DNA of 64,000 nt from positions 883 through 64,882 of the forward strand of contig CDMY01000938.1 in NCBI GenBank assembly GCA_001179505.1, read 5' to 3'. Shown here piece by piece: positions 35,740 to 53,062 of the stretch. The stretch comes from Vitrella brassicaformis. Taxonomy: Eukaryota > Sar > Vitrellaceae. The position numbers and the translations under genes were made by a program. Under the pieces are notes generated by a model. That model did no database searches and was not told where the DNA came from. It saw nothing but the letters and a program-made list of their open reading frames with translations. Position 1 is the stretch's first letter; every line of letters begins with the position of its first letter.

Positions 35740-38700
35740 CTACAGGGGGACCCTTTTCTCCACCACCACAGCCGGCTCCAGCCCGCGGGGACGCCACTGA
35801 AGTGATACACACACACACACACACACAGCCAGGCAGCCAGGGGATGAGCACAGCAAACACCCTTACTGGCAACGTACTACGCACCTGTGACGGCCGGGCC
35901 TCGAGGATCGCCTCTGTGCACCTGCAGCAGAGGCAGGCCAGGAGACAGGCAATCAAGAAGATACACATGCACACATACACACACAAGGTCTTGTCTTGCT
36001 CATCGATCGACTCACCCTTTCACAAGTTCAGCCATCTGTGTGAGCTGCAGGCATGCATCCACGCGCTGTGTGGTGACACGCAGGGCCTCCTCAACCACAC
36101 TGTCCCCTGACAGGGCTATGTCCTACACACACAGGGAGAGAGGGAGGGAGCATGAAGACGCCTACAGTGAGTGGAAAGGATGGATGCTGTGGTTAATGAA
36201 TGACCCGCCCACCGTGGCTTTGGCCTCGAAGAGCACATTGGCCAGCTCCAGCACCTGTTTCCGCACACACATACAGACTGATGCCGTGTGTGTGTGTGTG
36301 TGTGTGTCATAACGTGCCTGTGAGAGCGGCGGTGCGTCTTCGATGGGGCCAGCGGTGGCATCGGTGTGGATCAACAGCCTGAGCCACACCATACACACAC
36401 GTCGGGTTGTTGGTCTCTCCCACGCCCTGCCCGCCCACATGCATACAGACATCTAAGCATGCGTACCATCGGTCGATTTGTGTGACCCACTGCAGGAAGA
36501 CCTCCAAGGGCAGGTGCTCACGCAACGCACACACCATCTGAGGCCGAGAACTACACACACAGGCAGATAGAGAGGGTGTCACATTCGCACACACGGCCGG
36601 CCACACTGGTGGGCATCAGATCAGTCCCTCTATCTCTCCCAGTGAGTGACACGTACGTGGCCTGTCCGACAAAATGAGTCTTGAGGAAGCCTGCCGTCAA
36701 GTCGCCGTGCCACACTGCCAGACGCACGACATCATCGTCCTGACACCAAGACACACAAAAACAGACGCATAGCATCTCGTTGTGTGTTCGTGTCCCCTCC
36801 CTCGCTCTTGGTTGTGCCCCTGTCTGTCACACCAACCGATAGGTTCTGTGTGGCCACAAGCCGCTCAGCAGCACTGTGCAGGCCGTTCTGCGTGACGATG
36901 TGGACGAGAGGCGACAGGCAGGAGGACGCAAACTGACCGCCGCTCACCAGACCCACGATGCAGTCACCTGCAGTGCACACGGGGGGAGGGGACCGACACA
37001 ATGAAAAAGGGGAATGTGATGCGATGTGGCTGTCTATGTGAATATTTGCCAACGTACAGATCTTCTGCCGTTTCCTCTCTTCCTTGGTCTCGTCGCCGTC
37101 AGCCGTCCTCGCGAGTGCGGCGATCTTGCCGTCAGAACGAGACAGGGCACTCGTGATTGCCTGACAGACAACCAACGCGCACCAAATACAATTCATGTGC
37201 CACTCGCTACGCTCGCTACTGTGGCTTTCGTACCTTGATGGCGAAGTTGGGCTGCGCTTCGATGGTTTCCCTGAGGGCACCAGGCAGATACTCGAGGGCT
37301 GCACCGCGGCCTGGATGACAAACACATAGACATGCGGTGGGTGTTGTTGTGTGTCGAGATGTGCTGTCTTTCGGGGTCTCGTGTGTGTGGGTGGGATGGG
37401 CTGCGTACCAATGCAGGCGGCCGCTGTGACTGGGGTGAGATCAAGGGTCACCACAGACATCTGCCGGCAAACACCGACGGCAGACCAACCACACATTCAG
37501 GATGCATCGCACACGGAGGGAGGGCAGGTCGCTAAGGTACCTCTGGTGATGCGAAGGAGACCCCCACAGACACCGCCGACGAGTCAGATCCCCGCCGCAT
37601 ATCCACAGAGGGGAAGACAACAGACCGCTGCACACCACACAACCCAACAAATGACAAGGGCACGGTTTCTCCCTCGGTTGCGTACCCTCACTGCTCCACT
37701 GGCTTGCAGCCTTGATGGCCCGTGGTGTATGGCCCCCCACTTGGTGTCACGCACAACGTAGGCACTCTCATACCTCTCGCCGTCGGCCCCATCCTCAACC
37801 TCGGACGCCATCTGCTCACTGCCATCCCTAGCAGCACTGGCAGCTGGCCTCCGCATGGTGATGAAGAGAAGCTCCTCTGAGAGGGAGGACGCCCCGACCA
37901 CTTGGAAGGGGGCGGTGAAGTCGGTTTGGCTGCTGCCGTCATGGAGGTCTTGTTGGTGGCGGATTGCGGGCAGCTGGTTGACCACTGACAGCTCCAGGGA
38001 CTGGGGGTGCCGCTCACATATCTGCATGGCATGAAGCACATGGGTACATACAATGCGCACGGCACGTTTGTGGGGGCGGGGACAGTGTCTGCTGTGAGTG
38101 ACTACGTGAGTGAGCGAGCTAGTGGGTGTGTACCCTACCTGTGTGGCGCCTCCATCCCAGGTGATAGCGATCCTTTTCAGAGGGGACCAAGATGGACTCG
38201 CAGTGATGCTCAACACCTGATGGATGGATGGATGGATGGATGAACCAGAAAGACACATGTCTATCACATCAGCAACTGTCTAACCTCAGCTGCATCGGGT
38301 GACTCTGTCGCAGGCAGACTGCCGCTGGGCAGCTCCTCCACCTGATCGAGTGCCACAGCCGGGTCATGCTGCTCATCAGGCGGTGGCAGTGAGAATCTGC
38401 ACCCCCAGTAGCCGCAGCCCGCCCCCGCGCTGCTGCTGGCGGCGTAGTGCATCACATAGACCGTCACCACCCGCCGGCCGTCCTCCATGCCCTCAAAAGG
38501 CAGCACGCTCACCACATCGCCTTTCCTAATGCGGCAGCCGGGCAGGCTGACCGTCGAGAGAACAGCCAGCCGGATATGTGACGATGAAGCTGCTGTGTTG
38601 TCGTCAGCAGCCTGTTGTTGGGTCTTCTTTCTCTTGCCGGGCTTCTTCCCCGGCGGCTGATCTGTTGACGTGGACGCGTCGTCGCGTGTGAGTGACAGAG

Positions 38701-39303
38701 AGAGGAGCAGCAGCTTGCCGTCCTTGGTGAGGGCCGACAAGAGCAGGCCAGAAGGGGCGATGCTCGTGACGGGGGTCAACTGTGCGAGTGACCCAGACAC
38801 CTGCAGCAGCAAAGAGAAAAACCATCAACCACACCACATCAGACAGGCTGACGGTTGCTCTTCCCTCTCCTTTGCTGCTGACCTGCAGGGTGGTCACTGC
38901 CTCTCTGTCCGGCATCGCCACACCGACCTCCTTCAGTCCACTCGCGAACACCAGTGCCTCAGGCGGGTCAGACTCATCGCCTTGCGGCGGCATGCTGACC
39001 CATATGAGACCCACCTCAGGCCGGATCTCCCCCTGTGGACCAATCGTCGCTGCTGACTCTCCCTCAGCCTCAACACAACACGAAAGCACGACAGTAGAGC
39101 AAAGAATGAGTGTGGCCGATAGATCTTTCTGTTCTGTTCTGTGATGAGAGAGTCACCCCTGTGTAGTGCTTGACGCCCTCGTCGGCAACGTAGGCGACGG
39201 CATGGTGGACATCACTCGATGAATCTGGTGATGAAATCGTTTGACAAGGCCAGATCGCGGCACTCTCTGTCACGTGGAGACTGTCGTCTTCACGCGCACT
39301 CAT
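35740..39303 (-). CDS. Large unrecognised protein, possibly an N-terminal beta-propeller
   Basis: I do not recognise this gene. The likely start at 39303 reads MSAREDDSLHVTESAAIWPC; an ATG at 39381 is also in frame. Further exons include GLIWVSMPPQGDESDPPEAL, VSGSLAQLTPVTSIAPSGLL followed by SALTKDGKLLLLSLSL, a KKPGKRKKTQQQ basic patch, VVSVLPFEGMEDGRRVVTVY, WSPLKRIAITWDGGATQ, VVGASSLSEELLFITMRRPA and MSVVTLDLTPVTAAACIG. The C-terminal half is helical: ETIEAQPNFAIK, GDCIVGLVSGGQFASSCLSP, DDDVVRLAVWHGDLTAGFLK, REHLPLEVFLQWVTQIDRW, SVVEEALRVTTQRVDACLQL. It ends EARPSQ, then WRPRGLEPAVVVEKRVPL, stop at 35740-35742. Beta-rich first half, basic patch and alpha-helical second half recall nucleolar proteins such as NOL11/Utp8, but I see no diagnostic motif. 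It has about fifteen introns. Confidence 0.6.
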
Positions 39304-39724
39304 CGTTACCAGAATCAGGAGCAGATCGTTGCCAGAAGCAGCAACAGTTTCAGGTAGCACCCTAGCGGAATGCGAGCTCAAGGGTAAATTGCTGCCGAGG
39401 AAGGGCGCGTGAGAGCCTCATTCTTCGCCTTTTGTGCGGCGCAAGGTGCGGCGCGATGATTCCTTGACTTTGGTACGCCGATTGATGCAAGAATTGTTGC
39501 AAGCGAGTCGGCAAGGAGAGCCAGATATGTGTTTTGTCTGCTGCAGATGGGTGCGCACAGCAGCCGAGTAAGTTGCCGCTCCGCTGGCTCATTCAGCTCA
39601 AGCAGGCGCATCTGTGTTTTGGAGGGTCGTGAGCTGACGGGTTGTCACGGAGAGGATCTGTGTGTGTGTCTGTGTGTGGTGGTGGTATGCCAGGTTGGTG
39701 CAAGGTTGGTGGTAATTCATCCTG
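39304..39724. promoter_or_regulatory. Divergent promoter region, unknown gene / BTB copy 1
   Basis: About 420 bases lie between divergent starts at 39303 (minus) and 39725 (plus). They contain no convincing coding sequence and a tgtgtgtgtctgtgtgtgg tract just before the plus start. Both 5' UTRs are probably here. Confidence 0.4.
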
Positions 39725-42062
39725 ATGGATAGGGCGCCAGCGAGTCGGGCCGCGGCAGCAGCAGCAGCAGCTGGTGATGGTGCTGGTCGTGATGGTGTAG
39801 GTGTGAAGCGCAGGTGCCCCACCGATGGCGGGAAAGAGAGCGATGCGCGTGATGGGATACTCACGGGCATCCAGCAGGGCCAGCGGGTCATAGAGGCCCT
39901 CAAAGAGATGCTCACAGACCTAGAGCAGCGAGAGGTGAAAATGGGCGGCACGGCGGCACCAGACAAACCATCGGTAGGGATGCAGGGAGGGAGAACAAAG
40001 AAGGTGGGTGAAGAAGGAAGGGGTGTCACTTCTCCTTGTCTGCTGTGCATGTGTGTGTCAGGGCGAGTTGCTGCGTGAGGTGTTGCAGTTCAACCTTAGC
40101 GGGGAGCCTTTCAGTGCCCGCCGGTCGGCCCTCTGTGCGGCCAAGGGCAGTGTGCTGGCAGTGATGTACTGTGGCAAATTTGACGCCGCTTTCATCCGAG
40201 ATGAGAAGAATCGCATCTTCTTGATGATCCACGCACCAGCCTTCAAGTGGTGAGGGACTAATTACACTGGTGTGGCACGGACGAACGGTCACGAGATGGC
40301 TGATGTGGTGTGTGTTCAGGTTGGTGGGTGAACTCATCATGTACGAGGGCGAGCAGATCGAGACTGTGGCGCTGCCGCCGTCTAAACAGAAGGACGCACC
40401 ATACAAGTGACCACCCACTACGCAAGAAACAAGAGGGGAGGCCGACAAGGTGAGACCTCTTCTGCGTATCGATCGTCTGTGTCAGGTATTGGGCTGAGTT
40501 GCTGCTGTCCGACCCATCTGCGAAGAGGCGAGCGACCCACGACTCCGTGGCCATACCGCCTGCACAAGAGGGCCAGCAGGGAATGGGCGGCGAGCAGCCC
40601 AAAGACGACGCCCTCTGCCGCTCACTCGAGCTCACCAGTATCATCAAGAGGGCCATGGAGGACAAGGCTGCGCAGGAGGCACGCCTCGAGGCCATCAGAC
40701 CACTGCTCAAGACGGGCAATAGCGAGGAGGATTCGGTACGTAAAAGGCAGAAGGGGAGTGGGGAGAAGGAGGGAGAAGCCGTCAATCTTGTGCTCTGCGG
40801 TGTCAGTTGGTGTCGATTGAGGTGTCTGGAGCCACAGTGACGGTGACGAAAGCCGTCGCCACTTCGCTGGGTGACGACTCAACATTTGCAAATCGGTTCC
40901 TCAAGTATGCCAGCACAGCACACCGACCTACCGGCCAAACACACACAGTTGCATGTGTCTCAGGTATGACCCGCTGACTGTCGAGGTGCCCATCGAGTAT
41001 GTGCAGCGGGTGGTGGACATAGTGGCGCGTGCACAGATAAAGGGGGCGGCCCCCACGGCGCTGGACGTGCATGGGGCGCAGGGGGAGCTGGCCCCCAAAG
41101 CATACCGACACGCACTCACCATGTAAGGGCGGTGTGTGTGTCTGGCAGACAAGGCTTCAAAGCCTCTTCTATCTGGTGTCTGCGCCAGGTATGGATTGGC
41201 TGCTGATCGCTTTTTGGGCCCCGCTGACGCACTCCTGACCACCGACCACCTGCAGCAGATGCGCGACTGGACGCCACGCTTTGCAAACCGTCCCAACATC
41301 CCTCCGTGTGTGGGCGAGCCGGTCATGCGCATATACAAGTGAGAAGGGCAGGCCAGACAGCTCCCCAGCATCCTGCCCATGTGTCTTGATGTGTGCGTCA
41401 TGGCAGGGCGACTGTGGATGGCTGGAGGTGGTTGGATTTCTTCGATGCCGTCAAGGGCCACTCCCCCCTGCTGCTCATCTTCCGTGTGGCCGACGGCAAT
41501 GAGCTCTTCGCCAGCCTCATCAAGGGGCCCATCGAGGTCACCGGGGCGGCCGAGACGAACGCAACACGATGGCCTTCAGCTTGAAGCTGCAGGGGACAGA
41601 CAGCCACACATACGTGGGCTACATCGGCCGCACCAGAAAGATGTGCGTCGCGGGCACACAGGTGGGTACTCATTTGAACGAGCAAGGCAGCCAGTCATGG
41701 TGACAGTCTCTTGTCCATCCATGTGTGCAGGAGAAAGTCACCAACCTCCTCGATTTCTCTTCGCCTGCCTCCAGCCTGACTGCTGTCCTCTCGATGGCAT
41801 GCTCCAGCTTTGGCGTCCGTCCGGCCGCCCAGCAGATATCGATCGGCGCACCAGCAGCGGCCAGCGATGAAATGATGAAGCGCTGCCAGGGGAGCATGCT
41901 GGAGGAGACTCAGCCCGACGAGTGGCGGCAGTGGCAGTGCAGCGGCCGATCGTCAGGCCGAGCGACTACGGTTATGACGATGGTGACAAAGTGTACCTGC
42001 CTGTGTCAGTGAAGGGATGGCACTTTGACATTGCTGAGCTCGAGGCGTACAAGCTGGCATGA
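39725..42062 (+). CDS. BTB/BTB-like/TLDc-like protein, copy 1 (two frameshifts; likely pseudogene)
   Basis: This is the first of three paralogues here (others at 53.1-55.4 and 61.1-63.4 kb). The N-terminus is Ala-rich with a short coiled coil ending MGGTAAPDKPS. Next is a BTB/T1-like domain (GELLREVLQFNLSGEPFSAR, SALCAAKGSVLAVMYCGKFD, LVGELIMYEGEQIETVALPP). After YWAELLLSDPS and LEAIRPLLKTGNSEEDS comes a second BTB-like segment (LVSIEVSGATVTVTKAVATS, YDPLTVEVPIEYVQRVVDIV). Then NIPPCVGEPVMRIYK and a TLDc-like end (ATVDGWRWLDFFDAVKGHSP, VSVKGWHFDIAELEAYKLA). Against the paralogues there is a net one-base loss near 41560-41585 (frame stops after GAAETNATRWPSA) and a five-base insertion (tgcag) near 41940. 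No intron explains either. So the last third is broken, unless both are assembly errors. Function is unknown; BTB/T1 folds usually mediate oligomerisation or cullin-3 binding. Confidence 0.72.
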
Positions 42063-42527
42063 AGGCGGGCTGGCAAGCGTGTCGCAGAGATGGAGGCCGT
42101 AGCATGACGATACCCATTGCGCCGACCGTGCTAATTGACAACTGTTGGCTTGTCTGACCATTGTCCAGGTCAGATGTGTGCTGCGAGCCGTCATCGATTG
42201 AATTAGGTTAGTCATTCGCAGTAGGCAGGCAGGCCAGCTCAAACAAGGCAAAAGTCACCGTACCACCTTCATCATAGTACATTCATTGACACCCAGACAG
42301 ACACAGGCCCCCATCCCAGACACCCGCCAGGCCCCCACACAAAGACAACCACACGCATCCATCCATCCATCCATCCATTTCTGAATGCATCCCTAATTGA
42401 AGACTGGTCGACCACTCACAGGAGAAGGCAACCCAGGCCAGCCCCACCACGGCCCCTCTCACGTTGCGCCGTCCGTCCATCCATCCCCCGTTGCCGGCCG
42501 TTTCTCACAGCCTCTCCCTCCCGTCAA
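42063..42527. other. Intergenic stretch between convergent genes
   Basis: It separates BTB copy 1 from the 3' end of the DHHC gene. It contains an ATCC tetranucleotide array near 42357-42378 and a second short ATCC run near 42477. No gene is seen. Confidence 0.55.
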
Positions 42528-45693
<3,166 letters not shown>

Positions 45694-45913
45694 TGCCTCT
45701 TCCTTACCACCTGTCCCTCGCCGCTGCAACTGCGATGGCCTTGCCCTTCGACGCGCTCTACGCGGTCACCAGCCTCTTGGCGAGCAGTTTCACGGAATGT
45801 CCTCGCAAGCTCAACTGCGTCACGGTGCCTTTTTGCTTTCGACAGTGTGCCTGCGAGGCTGAGAGCATCCAAGTTTTTGGCGTAGCGTCTGTTTCGAAAG
45901 CGTTTGGTTGACC
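45694..45913. promoter_or_regulatory. Divergent promoter region, DHHC / eIF1A
   Basis: The two start codons face away from each other across 220 bases. A plus-strand frame (45637-45885) overlaps but has no domain. The spacing implies a shared bidirectional promoter. Confidence 0.45.
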
Positions 45914-47236
45914 ATGCCGAAGAACAAGGGTGAGCAGCCGGCACACACAACAACGCAGTAGAGAGAGGGTCACGACAGGACGCTCATGTGTGTCTGTGTA
46001 TTGTGTTGCTTGTCAGGTAAGGGCGGCAAGAACCGCCGTCGAGGCAAGAACGAGAACGACGGGTGAGCAGATATCAGCAAGGGGAGGATCAACCGGTTTC
46101 CAGCAGATATATATGCATCTCTGCCGTCCTTGTCTGTCGTGTGGCCGTCAGGCTCAAGCGTGAGCTCACCTTCAAGGAGGACGGGCAAGGTAAGCTGAGC
46201 GCGGCGGCGCGGCGCACACCAGACAGAAGAGAAATGACTTTTTGTGATGTGATGTGTGTCTGTCGGTGTGTGTGTGTGTGTATCAGAGTATGCGTATGTG
46301 GTTCGTATGCTGGGTAACGGCCGGTTGGAGGCGCAGTGTTTCGACGGAGTCAAGAGGCTATGCCACATCCGGTCAGAGAGGGAGAGAGGGAGAGAGAGAG
46401 AGAGCAACACAGGCAGTCAGGGCGTCTTGCGTGTCTGTCTTTCATCCCCTCTCGGCCTGCGCTGCGCTTCTCTTCCACAGTGGCAAGATGCGCAAGAAGG
46501 TGTGGGTCAACACGGGCGACATTGTGCTCGTCTCACTCAGAGACTACCAGGACGAAAAGGGAGACGTCATCCTCAAGTAATGAATGACCATGCAACTCAC
46601 TCAGGCACCCCCCCCCCCCACACANNNNNNNNNNNNNNNNNNNNNNNNNNNNNNNNNNNNNNNNNNNNNNNNNNNNNNNNNNNNNNNNNNNNNNNNNNNN
46701 NNNNNNNNNNNNNNNNNNNNNNNNNNNNNNNNNNNNNNNNNNNNNNNNNNNNNNNNNNNNNNNNNNNNNNNNNNNNNNNNNNNNNNNNNNNNNNNNNNNN
46801 NNNNNNNNNNNNNNNNNNNNNNNNNNNNNNNNNNNNNNNNNNNNNNNNNNNNNNNNNNNNNNNNNNNNNNNNNNNNNNNNNNNNNNNNNNNNNNNNNNNN
46901 NNNNNNNNNNNNNNNNNNNNNNNNCCCCCCCCCCCCACACACGCCATGCTCTCGCGTCCATCCCTCTCTCCCTGTGTGTGTGTGTGTGTGTCTGTGTGCC
47001 TATCACCAGGTACACGCCTGACGAGGCGCGCAACTTGAAGACGTACGGTGAGATCCCCGAGAACGCCAAGATCAACGAGGACGACGGGGGCGACGAGTAT
47101 GGCGACGTAGACTTCGAGGACGACGACGGGGACGGAGTCGACATCGAAGACGTAAGGGGGACACACACAAACTTATGAAAGGACAGAGTGGTGCGGATGA
47201 TGGTTTCTCTCTCTGTCTGTGTGTGTGCAGATCTGA
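45914..47236 (+). CDS. EIF1A: Translation initiation factor eIF1A
   Basis: Promotes ribosome scanning and start-codon selection on the 40S subunit. The start exon is tiny (MPKNKG). The next exons give [16 protein letters not shown] (basic N-terminal tail), [32 protein letters not shown] with VKRLCHIR (OB fold), [20 protein letters not shown] with [12 protein letters not shown], and [20 protein letters not shown]. The acidic tail [20 protein letters not shown] joins a last two-codon exon (I, stop) at 47231-47236, giving the family's usual DIEDI end. The full protein is about 145 residues, normal for eIF1A. One intron contains a 300-N gap but no coding sequence appears lost, because the flanking exons join as expected. 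Confidence 0.96.
46625..46924. other. Assembly gap (300 N) in an eIF1A intron
   Basis: Exactly 300 N, so the true length is unknown. The left flank is a C run ending caca; the right flank begins with twelve C. The homopolymer probably caused the break. Confidence 0.98.
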
Positions 47237-47460
47237 GCAGATGACGTCGGTGTCTGCCTCTGTTCCTTTTGCTTGTCGCCCGTCCGTCTGTTCGATGCCA
47301 CACCGCTGTAGAGCTACCGATTGATTGGTCCACAGACAAGACAGACAGCTTTTGGCTCTCTCTGCTTTGTATGTGTGTGTGACGATCATCGGCTGATGAT
47401 TGGGGTGGTTCTCGACAGCATACATCTGCCTTGTCCCTGCTGCCTGCCTGCCTGGCTCGC

Positions 47461-47490
47461 CCTTGCCTTGCCTTGCCTTGCCTTGCCTTG
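47461..47490. repeat. (CCTTG)6 pentanucleotide repeat
   Basis: Six perfect tandem copies, downstream of eIF1A. Confidence 0.95.
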
Positions 47491-48400
47491 TTGTCGCACT
47501 GACCGGCGCATCCGTGTTGTGCGTCGGTTGTATTTCTTTGTATCGATCTGCTTTAAGAGCCATTCATGCCCTTCCTTACCCACCGGGGATGGGGTGGGGT
47601 CGGTGTGTGAGTGGGGCCGCTTTGACGGCCGCCAACGATCGATCACTCAGTGGGATAGGGGAGGGGGGGTGTGGGTGGGGGGGAATTGACGCGTACATGT
47701 CTGTGTTGCCAGTATATGCGTGTCCTCGTGTGCGTGTGTGCAGACTGTGTTGCATTGCGTGCCGTGCCGTGCCGTGCCATGCCATGTGTATGTTTCATTC
47801 AATGAGTGTTTTACAGACACACGCAGACAAGACACGCAGGCGCACAGAGGATGTCTCTCTCTCTCTCTCTCTCATGCAGCAGGGCCGCATATATACCATC
47901 CATATTTATGCATTCACACATACGTACATATCAACACACACACACACACACACACGCAGACGCATCCAGGCCATGCAGTGCACTGGACCAACAAGTGAGC
48001 AATCGGTCGGTCGATCAAGTCAAGTCGCTATGTAGTTCTGGCCAGCCAGCCAGCCAGCCAGCCAACCCCGTAGCCGCCCCGCCGCAAACCCTATATCAGC
48101 AAACTGTGTGTATGTTGGATGTGTATGTATGTATGTTGCAGGGGGGACCGGTCGATACGTACGGGAGAAGCAAGTCAGTCAGTGAGTAACATCATAGTGC
48201 ACATGGGGGGATGCAATCGGTCGGTCCATCGTATGAACACACACACGCTCACTCACTCACTTCACAAAAGGCAACACACTGTCTGGCTGTCTGTATCTGT
48301 ATCTGTACACGCAGCACCAGTATGTCCTCTAAGCGGGCAGCCAGGCAGGCAGGCAGGCAGCCAGGCGGCGAGCATTTGAGCAAGGGCACACCACAGAGCC

Positions 48401-48430
48401 GAGTGAGTGAGTGAGTGAGTGAGTGAGTGG
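48401..48430. repeat. (GAGT)n tetranucleotide repeat
   Basis: About seven near-perfect copies just past the 3' end of the ARP1 gene. Decayed copies continue to about 48448. Confidence 0.9.
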
Positions 48431-48485
48431 GTGAGCGAGTGAGTGACTGGGAGAGCCATGAATGGGATCGATCCTCATCTCATCA

Positions 48486-51015
<2,530 letters not shown>

Positions 51016-51198
51016 GATCCTTCTTCAATCAGCAACACCCAATAGCTGCTCCTCTCCTCTACGGCCGATGGATGCTACACAAATGATTCACTGCAAGGCC
51101 CCGATGCAAGGGGAATCCAATCGCACCAATTGGTGGCCTCTATCACACCGCGGGCCCACGAGCTCGCAAAACCGCCCCCTCCGTCTCGCCGCCTCAGG

Positions 51199-52061
51199 AT
51201 GGAACCAGCTGCCAGGAGCCCGCCTGTTGACGTTGAGAGCGGACAGCACTCGCCGGCCCCGTCGGCGCCACGGACAAAGGAAGGGCGAAGAAAGCCTTCT
51301 CGCCGACATCCCGGCGGGAGGAGGGCCACCAGCGTTGCAAGGCGTGGCAGCAAGAGGGGGAGTGTGCGGCGCGTGGCGAGACGGCCACTGCGGTTTGTGA
51401 TTCAGCACTTGGACTATGACTTCACACACCAATGCGGTATGTATGTGCGCTGGCGCAGGGAAGAGGGAGCTGTCGCGGGTTTGCAATGGAATGTGTAGTT
51501 GGTTGGTCGGTGTGTGTCGTGTGCAGGATGTCGGCCTCGGCAGTGTCGTCAGGTGTGGATCATGGTGGGCGGGTTCCTGCCTGCGTCGGTGTGGATCATC
51601 GCAGCCATGATTCTGCACCTTTCCATCATCGGCAGAGAGGTCAGCGGCATTGCTCATCTGCATGCACCTGTGGCTGCATCCTGGTTTCCTGTTTGGTGTC
51701 TTCAGAATGGACAGAAGTGTTTTGCGATGGCGACGATATCACTCAGACCATTCGGTCAGCATCGCACTCACACAGCACTCTGTGTCTCTGTCCGCCTTCT
51801 CCTCTGTCTGCTGCCCTCATTGTCATGCCTGTCTCTCAAATGTGTGCAGGAGTGCAGATTGAGTACCACAGTGTGGTTGTGCCCCCTGATATGTGCGGCA
51901 CCCTGGTCTTCTACTCTACTGCCGTCATCAAGGGCATCTTCGGCTGTCTCGTGGCGGCCATCCACTTACTGCTGGCGCTCCTTTGGCTTATCACCATCGT
52001 CGGCATACCGTTCCCGAGCACTCATCTGAAGGTTGGCCCCTCTCTCTCTCTCTCTCTCTCT

Positions 52062-52092
<31 letters not shown>

Positions 52093-52345
52093 CGTCTCTG
52101 CCTGATACGCACCTGTGGGCGCTGTCTGCGTCTCTCTCTATGCTCTGTGCGTGCAGTTGGCCTTTCTGGTTGTGTGGCCGTTCGACATATCGGTGTCTCT
52201 AGTGGAAGACGACAGCGAGTACGTCGACCTTACGGATGAAGACGAGGAGCAGGAGACAGACAACGACCTAGAGGCAGGGGGGCGTAAGCAGCGGGGAGGG
52301 GGTCGAGGGGGAGGGGGAAGGTATGGAGCAGCGACTGGCAGCTGA
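51199..52345 (+). CDS. YccF-domain (DUF307) membrane protein
   Basis: Exon 1 is Arg/Ser/Pro-rich and disordered (MEPAARSPPVDVESGQHSPA) and ends IQHLDYDFTHQC. A GT-AG intron joins it to CRPRQCRQVWIMVGGFLPAS and the first membrane helix (VWIIAAMILHLSIIGRE). Further exons give NGQKCFAMATISLRPF and VQIEYHSVVVPPDMCGTLVF. A double membrane region follows (FGCLVAAIHLLLALLWLITI, VGIPFPSTHLK) and then LAFLVVWPFDISVSLVEDD. The tail is acidic, then Gly/Arg-rich, ending RYGAATGS. The pattern of a hydrophobic run, (T)IVGIPF, a short helix and LAxLxxWPF is characteristic of YccF, a small inner-membrane protein of bacteria with no assigned biochemical activity. A eukaryotic version with a large basic N-terminus is uncommon in my experience. 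The first in-frame ATG is 51199; the frame is open to its left. The start lies 184 bases from divergent ARP1. Confidence 0.72.
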
Positions 52346-53062
52346 TGGTGATGATGATGAACGACGTCTGGCCGCGGCTGGTTGTCGACTGAGTATGCCG
52401 CCTGTGTATGTGTGTTGCTGTACCGTCAAGGATGGAGGCGCAAGGATGCGACAGGTGTTTTTTTCTTCCCGTCTGCCGGCTCTTCTCTTTGCATGCGACC
52501 GGCTGAGAAGACATATATGATGGGATTCCTCTCCAACTAATGAGGTCTTTGCCATTACTTTTGTCACAGTATAGGATGTCAGCGATGTGCAAGTATAAAG
52601 GGGACAACAAATCACAGTCCCCTCCCCTCCCCTCCCTCTCTGTCCATCGAAGTACAGACCACATACACACCCATGAAGGAAGCTATGAATGGGGCAGTCA
52701 ATGTGCGAAAACGAATTTGCGGCACACAAAAGGCTCCTCAGTCCGCCCACACACATGGACGGACGGACGGACACGGTCGTCGTCTTTTGGCTAAGCATGG
52801 GTATGTGCGGTGCGCCAGTGCCTGGCCGTGTGATGATATGAAGTGCAGTGCTAAAAGCACACCTGCCCCATTCACAAACACATAATTAATACAGACAGAC
52901 AGACAGACGGAGGGGTAGCGCAGCACATGTGGCAGCATCCATCCATCCATCACCCATTACTTACTCATCCACACACTTCATGCACATGCCCCGCCTGCAG
53001 TGCCACCCGGCCCCTGCACACGAATTTCTCTCTGCCTTGCCCCTCCCCCCTCTCCCTGTCCC
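52346..53062. other. Intergenic stretch between convergent genes
   Basis: It lies between the YccF-domain gene and BTB copy 2. It contains a GGAC tetranucleotide tract near 52757-52770, a CAGA tract near 52893-52908 and an ATCC run near 52938-52950. Frames above 100 codons on the minus strand are low complexity with no domain. Confidence 0.6.

Larger units (their letters stand above)
47237..48485. other. Repeat-rich intergenic stretch between convergent genes
   Basis: It lies between the 3' ends of eIF1A and ARP1 and has no supportable gene. It holds six copies of CCTTG (47461-47490), a GCCGT/GCCAT run (47761-47785), a TCTC run (47852-47874), CA repeats near 47935-47955, six copies of GCCA (48041-48064) and a GAGT array (48401-48430). 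Long frames here are low complexity. Confidence 0.7.

Noticed and set aside
46256-47339. Long frames that run across the 300-N gap at 46.6 kb
   Set aside because: They are open only because N codons are not stops; the flanks are intron sequence of eIF1A.
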